64,000 nt of DNA from Microbacteriaceae bacterium (GTDB taxonomy: Bacteria > Actinomycetota > Actinomycetes > Actinomycetales > Microbacteriaceae), in contig CANKTR010000004.1 in assembly GCA_947486475.1 (NCBI GenBank), forward strand, positions 3,690-67,689, read 5' to 3'. Shown here piece by piece: positions 27,380 through 35,846 of this stretch (positions are counted from its first letter, which is position 1; the number at the start of each line of letters is the position of its first letter). The position numbers and the translations under genes are program-made. Under the pieces are notes generated by a model. That model saw only the letters and a program-made list of their open reading frames with translations, was not told the DNA's origin and searched no databases.

Positions 27380-29008
27380 GTGGCTCCTCAGGCCGAACGT
27401 CGGGGCGATTCCCGGGTCCGTGTCGGTGCTGTACAGTTCGAGCCAGTTCACGGCGATGTCGACGCGAATCTGAATCTGGCGCGCAGCCTTCTTGTGGCCA
27501 ATGATGGCCCGAAGCCCGCGATAGTCGTGTTCCCCGAGATGGCGCTGACGGGGTACATCTGGTCGAGCGCCTCCGAGATTCTTCCGCACGCCGTGAAATG
27601 CAGCGACCCCGCGACGCACGCGGAGTGGATTTCCCTGGCGAAAGAAAGTGGGTCCTGGCTGGTCATCGGTCACCCCGCCGTCGACGCGGTCACCGGACTG
27701 CTCTACAACCGCTGCACGCTCGTGTCACCGACCGAGGTAGTGGGACATTACGACAAGACCTGCCTCTTTGTCGAAGATCTTTCGTGGGCGACAGCGGGTG
27801 ACTCAATTCCGCCGCTGTGGGACACCCCGATCGGACGAGTCGCCCCGTTGATCTGCGCGGATTTGGATTACCCCGAACCGATCGAGTCGGCCGTGTCCCG
27901 CGGGGCGGAGGCGATTGTTTTTCCCACCGCGTGGGTGGCGGAGCCCGCGCCCAGTGCCACCTGGACACTTCGCGCGGCGGAATACGGGGTGCCGATTATC
28001 GCAGCGGACCTGATTGGCACCGACCGAGGAGTCGTCTTCAGTGGCGGAAGTTGCATCATCGACCGCGACGCGGTTGTCGTCGCGTCAAATGATTACGCGG
28101 TCGGCCTTGTGTTAGCCGACATCGAGATGGGACCGACCCGACCATTAGCGACGCCCGGTGTCCGGAAACCCGACATTCACGTCCACCGTCTCACCGGATC
28201 TGTTCCGGGCGACGCACCGAACGCCGTCACCATCAGCGTCTGGTCGGGTGGCCCGTCAGCGGCCACTCCGGCACCACCGACGACGGGGAAATCACCACAC
28301 CTCATCGTTCTGCCGACAACCGGAGAATCGCGCGACGACTGGATTTCGCGGATGCAATCGTATTCATCGCGTCATGACGCGTTTTTAGTTCAAGGACGGC
28401 AATCGGCTGAGGGTGGGCCGGCTGAGATCCTCATCGCCGCACCGGATTCCCGTTTCGTCACGTTCACCCCGTCCGAAACCACCCCGTCCGCCGCACTTCT
28501 CGACCTATCGGGAGTTCTGGTCGGCATTATGCCCAATTCTGAATTGTCGTCGAGCACTGTTTCGCGTGCGCTGTCGATCCGTGGCGCTTCGGTCATTGTG
28601 GGCCAAGGCGCTCATGCGCTTCAGCAGCCTCGGGGTTCGGTTACAACCCAAGCGCCCTTTCCGGATGGATTGGGAGATGCCGACCTCACCTTTGGGCACC
28701 CCGTCCGGTTTCGGGCAGGGGATGCAAATGTGTGGATCGGGTTCTGTTCCGACACCAATTCTGTCCCGTCGGGGATATTCAGCCCCGACCATGTCACGTG
28801 GCCGCGCAGCGAGAGCGTCGGGGTATCCGAGCAGTGGATCTCACAGACCTGCTCGGTGGACCCGTCGGATCACTGGGGTCGAAGTGCCGCGTCGAAGCCA
28901 CTCGTTTCGTCGCGCAATCTCGCGCTCTATGAGGACTCGTTCCGCGCCACCATCACTCAACGCCAGTGGTTGACATCGGCCTCAGATGATGAGACTCGCC
29001 CCTCGTGA
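27380..29008 (+). CDS. Nitrilase-superfamily amidohydrolase with a second, degenerate nitrilase half
   Basis: A 542-residue protein, about twice the usual nitrilase length. Residues 12-275 form a complete carbon-nitrogen hydrolase with the triad Glu53 (VVFPEMALTG), Lys126 (HYDKTCLF) and Cys159 (PLICADLDYPE). Residues about 283-500 appear to repeat the fold: LIVLPTTGES matches the Glu strand and VGIMPNSELSSS followed by GASVIV matches the Cys strand, but the catalytic residues are absent. The GTG at 27380 is the first usable start after the ADH stop. It is the last gene of the NCS1 operon; an amide or nitrile from the imported compound is a plausible substrate. Confidence 0.82.
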   Translation: MAPQAERRGDSRVRVGAVQFEPVHGDVDANLNLARSLLVANDGPKPAIVVFPEMALTGYIWSSASEILPHAVKCSDPATHAEWISLAKESGSWLVIGHPAVDAVTGLLYNRCTLVSPTEVVGHYDKTCLFVEDLSWATAGDSIPPLWDTPIGRVAPLICADLDYPEPIESAVSRGAEAIVFPTAWVAEPAPSATWTLRAAEYGVPIIAADLIGTDRGVVFSGGSCIIDRDAVVVASNDYAVGLVLADIEMGPTRPLATPGVRKPDIHVHRLTGSVPGDAPNAVTISVWSGGPSAATPAPPTTGKSPHLIVLPTTGESRDDWISRMQSYSSRHDAFLVQGRQSAEGGPAEILIAAPDSRFVTFTPSETTPSAALLDLSGVLVGIMPNSELSSSTVSRALSIRGASVIVGQGAHALQQPRGSVTTQAPFPDGLGDADLTFGHPVRFRAGDANVWIGFCSDTNSVPSGIFSPDHVTWPRSESVGVSEQWISQTCSVDPSDHWGRSAASKPLVSSRNLALYEDSFRATITQRQWLTSASDDETRPS

Positions 29009-29034
29009 CAACCGAGGTATGTGAACCCCGGCGG

Positions 29035-30180
29035 TCACCACGTTCGTAACGGGTACGTCTCCAACGCGTGTCGGACGGCGGGCATGTCAAGATCGAATGA
29101 GCGGTACGCCGTGTCGGTTGCCGCGACGATTTGCGCGTAGTGCTGACCCCGCGCTTCGCACACAACTCGCTGCCATTGACGCCACTTCGGCTGGAATTGG
29201 CGTTGGGACCCCCACCCCTTCGATTTTTCCGGGGTCAGGATGATGACGGTCGTGTCAGGACCCACGAACATCGACGTCAAGGCCTGACTTCCAATCTCGG
29301 AAACAACGACGCGTGCGGCCCGGAAATGCTGAATTTGACGGTCAATCGGATGGTCCGTCGGATGCCACGTGGTAAAACCGATCGAATTCAGGTACTCCTC
29401 GAGTTCCTCTTTGTTCGACGCACCCGAGCGTTTTTCGTCGGGTCTCCGCGCGACGTACAACAATTCGGGAAGTGTCGGGTCGTCGGGAATTCCCGCCGTG
29501 AACGAGCTCACCATTCGTTCCATTCGATGCTTGTCTTGAACCCGAACGAGTCCGGGACGTGAAAGGTGCGTCGGAACCAAAAGGTTTTCGACGTAGACAA
29601 ACTGGTCGCGTTCCGACGTCGGATATCGCTGAACGCCCTCTTCGCGGATACCAAGGCGGGCAAGGAGACTGCTGTCACCCCACGGAGTGTTGAGAATCGT
29701 CGCGTCCGGGAACTGTTCGTGAAGGGTGGTGAGTCGCGGAAGGCGATGAAGAAGCCAGTGCCCGTAGGCACGCGCTCGTGTCAGTGTTGTTCCGAGTGTG
29801 CCGGAATACTCGGCGATCACGCTGGTGGACGGGATGGGTTCACTAAACGTTCTCGAGCCGAAAAATGGCGAAAGAATCGATTTACCGGCGAGCGTGACGA
29901 TCTGGTTATCGGGTGACACCAGAGCTTCTTTCACGCTGATGACCGCCTCCGGGGCCATGAGGTCGCGTCGGTCTCGGGGGCGCTTTCCGAATCGCCAATA
30001 GCGTGCGGCTTCGAGGTCGAGCCATTTTCCGTTGACATACGCCACGTCCGACGCAAGACGACCCGCTTCGATGGGATCATTCGAGACGTACTCCAACTGA
30101 ATACCCGTCGGCAGGTTTTTCCCAGACAGGAATTTGTCGGCGAGCACGATATTAGGTGCGGTGGTCAACTGCTTCGCCAT
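29035..30180 (-). CDS. Family 61 glycosyltransferase
   Basis: A 381-residue protein with the GT61 (DUF563) features: ARAYGHWLLHRLPRL (about 137-151), LYVARRPDEKRSGASN, and the C-terminal EIGSQALTSMFVGP. The family includes xylosyl- and N-acetylglucosaminyl-transferases of capsules and glycoproteins. The ATG at 30180 is chosen because GGAGAA lies 9 nt upstream; an open frame reaches back to 30243. It is convergent with the nitrilase gene. It probably acts in the same surface-glycan programme as the PAPS and sulfotransferase genes. Confidence 0.82.
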   Translation of the reverse strand: MAKQLTTAPNIVLADKFLSGKNLPTGIQLEYVSNDPIEAGRLASDVAYVNGKWLDLEAARYWRFGKRPRDRRDLMAPEAVISVKEALVSPDNQIVTLAGKSILSPFFGSRTFSEPIPSTSVIAEYSGTLGTTLTRARAYGHWLLHRLPRLTTLHEQFPDATILNTPWGDSSLLARLGIREEGVQRYPTSERDQFVYVENLLVPTHLSRPGLVRVQDKHRMERMVSSFTAGIPDDPTLPELLYVARRPDEKRSGASNKEELEEYLNSIGFTTWHPTDHPIDRQIQHFRAARVVVSEIGSQALTSMFVGPDTTVIILTPEKSKGWGSQRQFQPKWRQWQRVVCEARGQHYAQIVAATDTAYRSFDLDMPAVRHALETYPLRTW

Positions 30181-30241
30181 GTGTGTAAATTCTCCGATTG
30201 GGTAAGGGATGCTGATTTTTCCCGCATGTAGTGATGAGGGC

Positions 30242-30255
30242 ATCTACTGGTAGAT
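30242..30255. promoter_or_regulatory. Palindrome upstream of the GT61 gene (operator-like)
   Basis: ATCTAC-TG-GTAGAT is a perfect inverted repeat with 6-nt arms, 62 nt upstream of the GT61 start. It may bind a dimeric regulator. I see no clear -35/-10 pair with it. Nothing else is assignable between 30181 and 30340. Confidence 0.4.
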
Positions 30256-30340
30256 TACGACATTGGGTCGGGGAAACCGCCCGCTTCGTTGGATCACTCA
30301 CCGCAATCGTGGACGGGGTGACGGAACTGTCGCTACGATG

Positions 30341-30413
30341 CGCGCCCGGAGGGATTCGAACCCCCAACCGTCTGATCCGTAGTCAGATACTCTATCCGTT
30401 GAGCTACGGGCGC
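30341..30413 (-). tRNA. tRNA-Arg (anticodon ACG)
   Basis: The 73-nt cloverleaf has acceptor GCGCCCG/CGGGCGC, an anticodon arm TCTGA-CTACGGA-TCAGA with ACG at 34-36, and a GGTTCGAAT T-loop. CCA is not encoded. ACG is normally edited to ICG and reads CGU, CGC and CGA. It lies between the GT61 gene and gene remnants. Confidence 0.95.
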
Positions 30414-30476
30414 ACGTTGCCCAGAGACAACCTCACGAGTCTAACAGCAGACGGTTTAGCCCCCAAACTCGCCCGT

Positions 30477-30710
30477 TCACCGCAAACGTGATTGTCGGCC
30501 GCGAAAGTGTTCCATCGTCTTGTTGATGCCAAAAAAGTCTGCGACACGGTCGAAGGCGCGGACGGGCAGTAGTCGAACGAGCGGAAGAATTCGGGCGAAC
30601 GGTGGCAGAACGAGCGTCGCTCGGCCCCGTTCAATTGCATCGAGGATTTGGCCCGCGACCACGTCCTCGTTCAAAATTGGCAGTAGCGCGGGAAAGCGAC
30701 TCTGAACACC
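30477..30710 (-). pseudogene. C-terminal remnant of an SDR16C-like dehydrogenase
   Basis: About 75 codons match the end of RDH10-like short-chain dehydrogenases: SRFPALLPILNEDVV, QILDAIERGRATLVLPP, and RLLPVRAFDRVADFFGIN ending in MEHFRGR. The whole nucleotide-binding and catalytic part (TGxxxGxG, YxxxK) is missing. Upstream the frame runs into unrelated sequence and a TGA. It reads as a truncated gene, not a short functional one. Confidence 0.7.
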
Positions 30711-30842
30711 ATCACCCGACTCGGCGCGACACTCGCCGCCGCGTCCATTCTTCTCGTCGCTGGGTGCTCGTCAGCACCGGGCCGCCATAGCGAACGACTC
30801 TCAACCTCGCTCGCAACTCTTCGGAAGGCTGCGAGACGGTAG
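30702..30842 (+). pseudogene. Lipoprotein signal-peptide fragment
   Basis: This frame encodes a lipoprotein signal: RLGATLAAASILLVAGCSSA, with lipobox LVAGC. Only about 25 residues follow before a TAG at 30840. No ATG, GTG or TTG is available after the in-frame stop at 30684; only a CTG at 30702. It is either the broken start of a lost lipoprotein gene or a CTG-started mini-lipoprotein. The TAG overlaps the -10 box of cysD. Confidence 0.5.
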
Positions 30843-30845
30843 GCT
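30840..30845 (+). promoter_or_regulatory. -10 box (leaderless) for cysD
   Basis: TAGGCT ends 7 nt before the ATG at 30853, with no Shine-Dalgarno between. Confidence 0.45.
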
Positions 30846-30852
30846 GGAAACT

Positions 30853-31773
30853 ATGAATTCGAAGACTTCCCACGACGAAGACGCGGTTCTCGACGCTCTT
30901 GAGTCCGAGGCGATTTGGATGATTCGTGAGGCCGCCAGCGCCTTCCAGAAGCCCGTCATCCTCTATTCAATCGGCAAGGATTCGACCGTTTTGCTGCGTC
31001 TTGCCGTCAAAGCGTTCGCTCCCGCGCCGGTGCCGTTCCCCGTTCTGCACATTGACACGACGTGGAAGTTCAAAGAGATGATTAAGTTCCGTGACGATAC
31101 GGCTCGCGAGAACAATTTGGACCTGGTGGTTCACACCAACCCCGACGGCCGCGACAACAAAATCACCCCGTGGACTCACGGAGCGGACGAATACACCCGC
31201 CTGATGAAAACGGTTGCGCTGCGAGCGGCTCTTGATGTGGGCGAATATGACGTCGCCCTCGGTGGTGCCCGTCGCGACGAAGAACGGTCGCGAGCCAAAG
31301 AGCGAATGTTCAGTCTTCGCGAACCAGGGCATGCGTGGGACCCGTCCAGCCAGCGGCCCGAGTTTTGGCACACCGTCAACTCCACCCTGAAGAAGGGCCA
31401 GACGATGCGGGCGTTCCCCATTTCGAACTGGACCGAACTCGACGTCTGGAAATACATCCGCCGCGAGAAACTCGACGTGGTTGACCTGTATTTCTCGAAA
31501 GAACGGCCGACCGTTGAACGAAACGGTCAACTGATCATGATCGATGACGACCGCTTTCCGCTTGAACCCGGTGAAGAAGTCGTGAACCGCCGAATTCGTT
31601 TCCGCACGCTCGGTTGCTATCCGTTGACCGCAGCCGACGAGGGCGAAGCCGCCTCGGTCGACGCAATCATCGACGAACTGGCGAGGTCGACCACATCCGA
31701 ACGTTCGGGTCGCTTGATTGACGGTAAAGGCGCATCCTCGATGGAGCGGAAAAAGCACGAGGGGTATTTCTAA
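30853..31773 (+). CDS. cysD: Sulfate adenylyltransferase subunit 2
   Basis: The catalytic ATP-sulfurylase subunit, 306 residues, makes APS from ATP and sulfate with CysN. The PP-loop YSIGKDSTVLLRL (about 36-48) binds ATP. LHIDTTWKFKEMIKFRD, GGARRDEERSRAKER and FPISNWTELDVWKYI are CysD signatures. It overlaps cysNC by one base (TAATG). No sulfite or PAPS reductase gene is nearby, while sulfotransferase genes are, so its product probably serves sulfation. Confidence 0.95.
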   Translation: MNSKTSHDEDAVLDALESEAIWMIREAASAFQKPVILYSIGKDSTVLLRLAVKAFAPAPVPFPVLHIDTTWKFKEMIKFRDDTARENNLDLVVHTNPDGRDNKITPWTHGADEYTRLMKTVALRAALDVGEYDVALGGARRDEERSRAKERMFSLREPGHAWDPSSQRPEFWHTVNSTLKKGQTMRAFPISNWTELDVWKYIRREKLDVVDLYFSKERPTVERNGQLIMIDDDRFPLEPGEEVVNRRIRFRTLGCYPLTAADEGEAASVDAIIDELARSTTSERSGRLIDGKGASSMERKKHEGYF

Positions 31774-33590
31774 TGTCGAACGCACTTCTCCGAATTGTTG
31801 TCTGCGGCGCCGTCGACGACGGTAAATCCACCGTTCTTGGGCGACTGCTGGTCGAGACGAACTCAATCCCGCTCGACGAGATCGATAACACCCGACTCAT
31901 GGCCAATGGCGAGGTCGATTACAGCCAACTGACCGACGGGCTCGAGTCCGAGCGCGAACAGGGCATCACCATCGATGTGGCCCACCGTCACGTTTACCTT
32001 CCGTCCGGGCGACGCGCTATCCTTGCTGATTCACCCGGCCACGAGCAGTACACCCGCAACATGGCGGTCGCCGCGAGCGAGGCGGACCTCGGCCTGTTGC
32101 TTGTCGACGCGGGGAAAGGCGTTCGTGATCAGTCGGTTCGTCACGCCGCGATCAACTCCCTCATGGGTGTCAAGCACATCGTCGTCGCCGTTAACAAAAT
32201 GGATGTCGTTGGGTACGACCAATCCGTGTTCGACGGAATCGTTGAGGAACTGACGCGGCGGTTCGAACCGTTCGGCTTTGAGGACCTTCAATTCATTCCG
32301 GTGTCCGGGATGGTCGGGGACAACATCACCGTTCCGTCCACCGAGATGCCCTGGGCCAACTCGGTCACGATCCTGTCGGTGCTCGACCAGCCTCGCACCT
32401 TCGACCGTTCGGGCGGAGACGGAAGCCTCCGCCTCCCCGTTCAGTTCGTGTCCAAAGCAGGGGACGTCCGCTGGTACGCGGGAACCATTGCGCGCGGTTC
32501 GGTCACCGTGGGCGACACCATTCGTGTCTGGCCGGCACTCACCGAAGCCGTTGTCACGGGCATTTATTCACCTAACGAGGCGACCTCAGCAACCAACGAG
32601 CAGGCGGTTCACATCACTCTCGACCGCGAGGTCGACATCGCACGCGGTGACGTCATTGTCGGGGCAACCGGTGAAATTCCCTCCTCGCGTGCTCACCTCG
32701 CCGATCTCGTCTGGATTGACAGCAAGCCTCTCGACACACACGCGTCGTACATTTTGCGGTCGGGGCCCATTGAAATCCCCGCGCGTGTCGAAACCGTTCG
32801 CTACGTCCGTGACATCACAACCGGAGAGCAGGCGCGTGGTCGAGCACTGAACATGAACGATATTGGCCGGGTTGAAATCATTGCCGACCGCCCAATTCTT
32901 CTCGACCCGTACGCCGAGTCAACCCACACGGGCGGTTTCATCCTCGTCGATCGCCTCTCGGCCATGACCGTTGCGGCGGGAATGTCCAAACACCCGCTCG
33001 TGCGCGAATCCGATGTCGTCAAACACGATTTCGCCGTCGATCGCGCCGAACGGGAAAAGCTCAACGGATTGCGATCCTGCGTTTTCTGGCTGACCGGACT
33101 GCCAGGCTCGGGGAAGAGCACGGTTGCGGACGAACTCGAAAAGTCGCTCATGACACTCGGTCTTCGGTCCTTCACCCTCGACGGTGACACTGTGCGGTCA
33201 ACCTTGTCCGAGGACCTCGGATTTTCGCCCGAAGACCGCAAAGAGAACGTGCGCCGGGTTGCCCGCGTCGCACAACTCATGATGGAAGCCGGACTCGTCG
33301 TGATCGTCTCTCTCGTCTCGCCGTTCCGTGATGACCGCGAGATGGCGAAAGAACGATTTGCTGACGGCGATTTCTTTGAGGTGTTCGTCGACACCCCGCT
33401 CGAGGTCTGCATGCAACGCGACCCCAAGGGTCTCTATGCGAAGAGTCAATCCGACAAATCGATGCAGATGACCGGTGTTGGACAGGGTTACGAAGCGCCG
33501 CTCGCCGCCGACGTGACGCTCGACGGTACGCAGCCGGTTGAGGATTCCGTCCAGAACCTTCTGGGTCTCATTCTCAGTCGTCGAATTTAG
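31773..33590 (+). CDS. cysNC: Bifunctional sulfate adenylyltransferase subunit 1 / APS kinase
   Basis: A 605-residue fusion that drives APS formation by GTP hydrolysis and then phosphorylates APS to PAPS. The EF-Tu-like GTPase (1-425) shows GAVDDGKST, DSPGHEQY and NKMD. The APS kinase (about 430-605) shows its P-loop in WLTGLPGSGKST and the substrate region GDTVRSTLSEDLGFSPEDR. It is translationally coupled to cysD and followed 4 nt later by a membrane-protein gene. It supplies PAPS for the sulfotransferases in the window. Confidence 0.95.
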   Translation: MSNALLRIVVCGAVDDGKSTVLGRLLVETNSIPLDEIDNTRLMANGEVDYSQLTDGLESEREQGITIDVAHRHVYLPSGRRAILADSPGHEQYTRNMAVAASEADLGLLLVDAGKGVRDQSVRHAAINSLMGVKHIVVAVNKMDVVGYDQSVFDGIVEELTRRFEPFGFEDLQFIPVSGMVGDNITVPSTEMPWANSVTILSVLDQPRTFDRSGGDGSLRLPVQFVSKAGDVRWYAGTIARGSVTVGDTIRVWPALTEAVVTGIYSPNEATSATNEQAVHITLDREVDIARGDVIVGATGEIPSSRAHLADLVWIDSKPLDTHASYILRSGPIEIPARVETVRYVRDITTGEQARGRALNMNDIGRVEIIADRPILLDPYAESTHTGGFILVDRLSAMTVAAGMSKHPLVRESDVVKHDFAVDRAEREKLNGLRSCVFWLTGLPGSGKSTVADELEKSLMTLGLRSFTLDGDTVRSTLSEDLGFSPEDRKENVRRVARVAQLMMEAGLVVIVSLVSPFRDDREMAKERFADGDFFEVFVDTPLEVCMQRDPKGLYAKSQSDKSMQMTGVGQGYEAPLAADVTLDGTQPVEDSVQNLLGLILSRRI

Positions 33591-33594
33591 CGCA

Positions 33595-34509
33595 ATGCCC
33601 GAACTTCTGTTTTTGACTCGCAAGTTCGCGGGCGAACTTTCCGTGCGTGTCACCCTCGGGATGATTGGGATGTTCTCGGTTCTGTACCTGCTTGGCCTCG
33701 TCCTCGCGGACTCCGTTCCCGAGTGGATCAAATCTTTCGACTGGTTGTTTGCATTTTCACGGGCACTCCGCGCCCTTCCGCCCTGGGACTTTGCCCTCAT
33801 CGCACTAGCCATCGTCGTGCTTACGGGTTATTTTCAGAGGATCTTCAAGTTTGTTCTTCGCCGACGAAACACGCTCAACCTGAAAAAGCTTTCGCTCTTT
33901 GAGCTCCAAACCGAAGAAACACCCATGTCCAATGCTCAACGGCGTCTGCAGATGCTCGCTCGCGCCCGGGTCATCGGTCGCCTCATGTTGTTTGCGACCG
34001 CAATCGGTAACCTGACGGGTCTGATCCTCGCGCTAGCAGTATTCGGCTATTTCCCGTCTGCGGGAATTATCCTGTTCATCCTGCTGACGATGTTGTTCTA
34101 TATCCCTATCGCGGTCAACAGATGGTTCGCGGTGTTTGATCGAAATGAACTAGCGCATCAGCAACTGGCCGACGATCTGCTCGAGGGCGGACGCGACCCG
34201 GGGGAAACCGAGATCCACGTGCACACCGAACGGATGCTGATTCGGGCGAAACTGCCGATAACACGCTTCATCATTATTTGGCCGATGCTGAGCATCGTGT
34301 TCCCGCTCGCAATTTTTGCCGCCGCCATCGAGTCGTGGATGTACGCGGCCAGTGGGGTCGATTCGGCACTCAACAAGCTTTTACTCGTGCTGATGGCCAG
34401 TTCGATACGGTCTATCTTCCAAGCCGTCAACATTCTTGAGACACTCGCGAACCTGACTGCTCGAGCAATACGCCCCGATGCTCTCGACCGTGACGAAGAA
34501 GAACTCTAA
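33595..34509 (+). CDS. Uncharacterised membrane protein coupled to cysNC
   Basis: A 304-residue protein I do not recognise. It has an N-terminal hydrophobic segment (about 19-38), a second near DFALIALAIVVLTGYF, a basic cytosolic linker, two more around 120-175 and one near PMLSIVFPLAIFAAAI. The ATG at 33595 lies 4 nt after the cysNC stop, so it is almost surely on the PAPS transcript. A role in sulfate/PAPS supply or in the sulfated glycan is inferred only from position. It overlaps the convergent GT4 gene by 4 nt. Confidence 0.8.
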   Translation: MPELLFLTRKFAGELSVRVTLGMIGMFSVLYLLGLVLADSVPEWIKSFDWLFAFSRALRALPPWDFALIALAIVVLTGYFQRIFKFVLRRRNTLNLKKLSLFELQTEETPMSNAQRRLQMLARARVIGRLMLFATAIGNLTGLILALAVFGYFPSAGIILFILLTMLFYIPIAVNRWFAVFDRNELAHQQLADDLLEGGRDPGETEIHVHTERMLIRAKLPITRFIIIWPMLSIVFPLAIFAAAIESWMYAASGVDSALNKLLLVLMASSIRSIFQAVNILETLANLTARAIRPDALDRDEEEL

Positions 34510-35846
34510 CGAGACGCTGCCGCGATGATTCGTGCGTGAAAATCGCTCCAATCTTTCGGGATTTCCTTAGGCACGGGGAATGTCTTCAACGGCGGCAACT
34601 GTGCGACCTGCACAATCTGCGAGGCCCATTCGTCCGGGTCGTTGGGGGACGCGATGTGAACCCGGTCGGAACCAAACAGGTCACCCAGTTCCGTGAGCGC
34701 GCTCGAGTCCGCGGCAACAACCCGCTTTCCACGGCTGAGCGATTCGATCACGGGCAGTCCAAATCCCTCGGCCAACGACGGCACGGCGACAACCGTTGCC
34801 GCGTCATACATTGCGACCAGCTCGGCGTCGGTGACAATGCCGAGAATGGTGATTCGCGCGCGCTGTTCGGTGGTGCAGGACTCGAGTGCCTCCCGGAGCG
34901 CGGTGTCCGTCAGGGTGGAATAGCCCGCGAGAATTCCCAGTCGCACGTCGACCCCGTCACTAATGAGCGACTTGACCGCTCGAACGACAACCTGAAAGTT
35001 CTTTCGCTGATCGAGTTGCCCCACCAACAACACCTTGATGGCGGCATTTCCGAACAGCCTGTCGGCGATCGACGAATCCGGGCGGACATCAGACGTCATT
35101 CGAGGCCACGGCAAATGAACGACAGACTGTTTCTGCTTGTCCCGCGTGCTCGTCACGACGAGTTTGCAGAAATCACGATACTGCCCGAGCGTGAAATTCG
35201 AGTTCGCCGCTATCGCACTCGCCTGAGTCACCGCGTCAAGATACGTGAGGTGAAGTTTCCGAGCGCGATGGTGGTGTTCGCGGTCAAAAAGGTGTCGATG
35301 CGACAACGGAAACAGGTCGTGGACAAAAACCAATGAATTGACGCCTGGACGGCGAAACAGGTCTTCCATCGCGATTGCATGGGACGCTCGGGGAGCGGGT
35401 AAGTCGAGGATCAGGTAGGTTTGCCCGTCGCGCGGCACCCATTCCGGTTGGTCCCGAAGTTTGTAATTCTCAATCACCGTCTGGGCTTGCAGGTGCCGCG
35501 TTCGGGCCTTTTTCAACCAGTCATAAATCGGTCCGGCAAAGGGGACTTCGCGAAAAATCTCGCGCAACCGCGGCCTTTTCGCCTCTTCGATTACCGCGCC
35601 GGTTGCCTTTTCGGCGAATTCGCGGACCCGTGCCACAATCCCGCTTCGGGTGCGCTCGACCAGCGTCCCGAGTTCCGGTATCGAACGCCAGAGGCGCGCC
35701 TTGTCGTCGTAACGAATCAATTCGACACTGTCGCGGTTCACCGCGAGATATTCGCGAAGAACACGTTGGACGCCGGTGGTGAAGTTCAATTCAGACACCG
35801 CGGTCACATCGAGTGCGATCGGTCGGGTATTGGAGTGCGGCGTCAT
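34506..35846 (-). CDS. Family 4 glycosyltransferase
   Basis: A GT-B enzyme of 446 residues. The C-terminal half carries VLLVGQLDQRKNFQVVV and the nucleotide-sugar E-x7-E motif SLAEGFGLPVIESLSRG (about 365-381). The N-terminal TAVSELNFTTGVQRVLREYL resembles transferases that act on glycan repeat units, often mannosyl- or rhamnosyl-transferases. Its ATG overlaps the stop of the sulfotransferase-like gene upstream (ATGA), so it is the last gene of that operon. Confidence 0.88.
   Translation of the reverse strand: MTPHSNTRPIALDVTAVSELNFTTGVQRVLREYLAVNRDSVELIRYDDKARLWRSIPELGTLVERTRSGIVARVREFAEKATGAVIEEAKRPRLREIFREVPFAGPIYDWLKKARTRHLQAQTVIENYKLRDQPEWVPRDGQTYLILDLPAPRASHAIAMEDLFRRPGVNSLVFVHDLFPLSHRHLFDREHHHRARKLHLTYLDAVTQASAIAANSNFTLGQYRDFCKLVVTSTRDKQKQSVVHLPWPRMTSDVRPDSSIADRLFGNAAIKVLLVGQLDQRKNFQVVVRAVKSLISDGVDVRLGILAGYSTLTDTALREALESCTTEQRARITILGIVTDAELVAMYDAATVVAVPSLAEGFGLPVIESLSRGKRVVAADSSALTELGDLFGSDRVHIASPNDPDEWASQIVQVAQLPPLKTFPVPKEIPKDWSDFHARIIAAASR

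Noticed and set aside
29001..29017. CCTCG-N7-CGAGG hairpin after the nitrilase gene as a terminator
   Set aside because: Only five pairs, no T-run, and it overlaps the stop codon.
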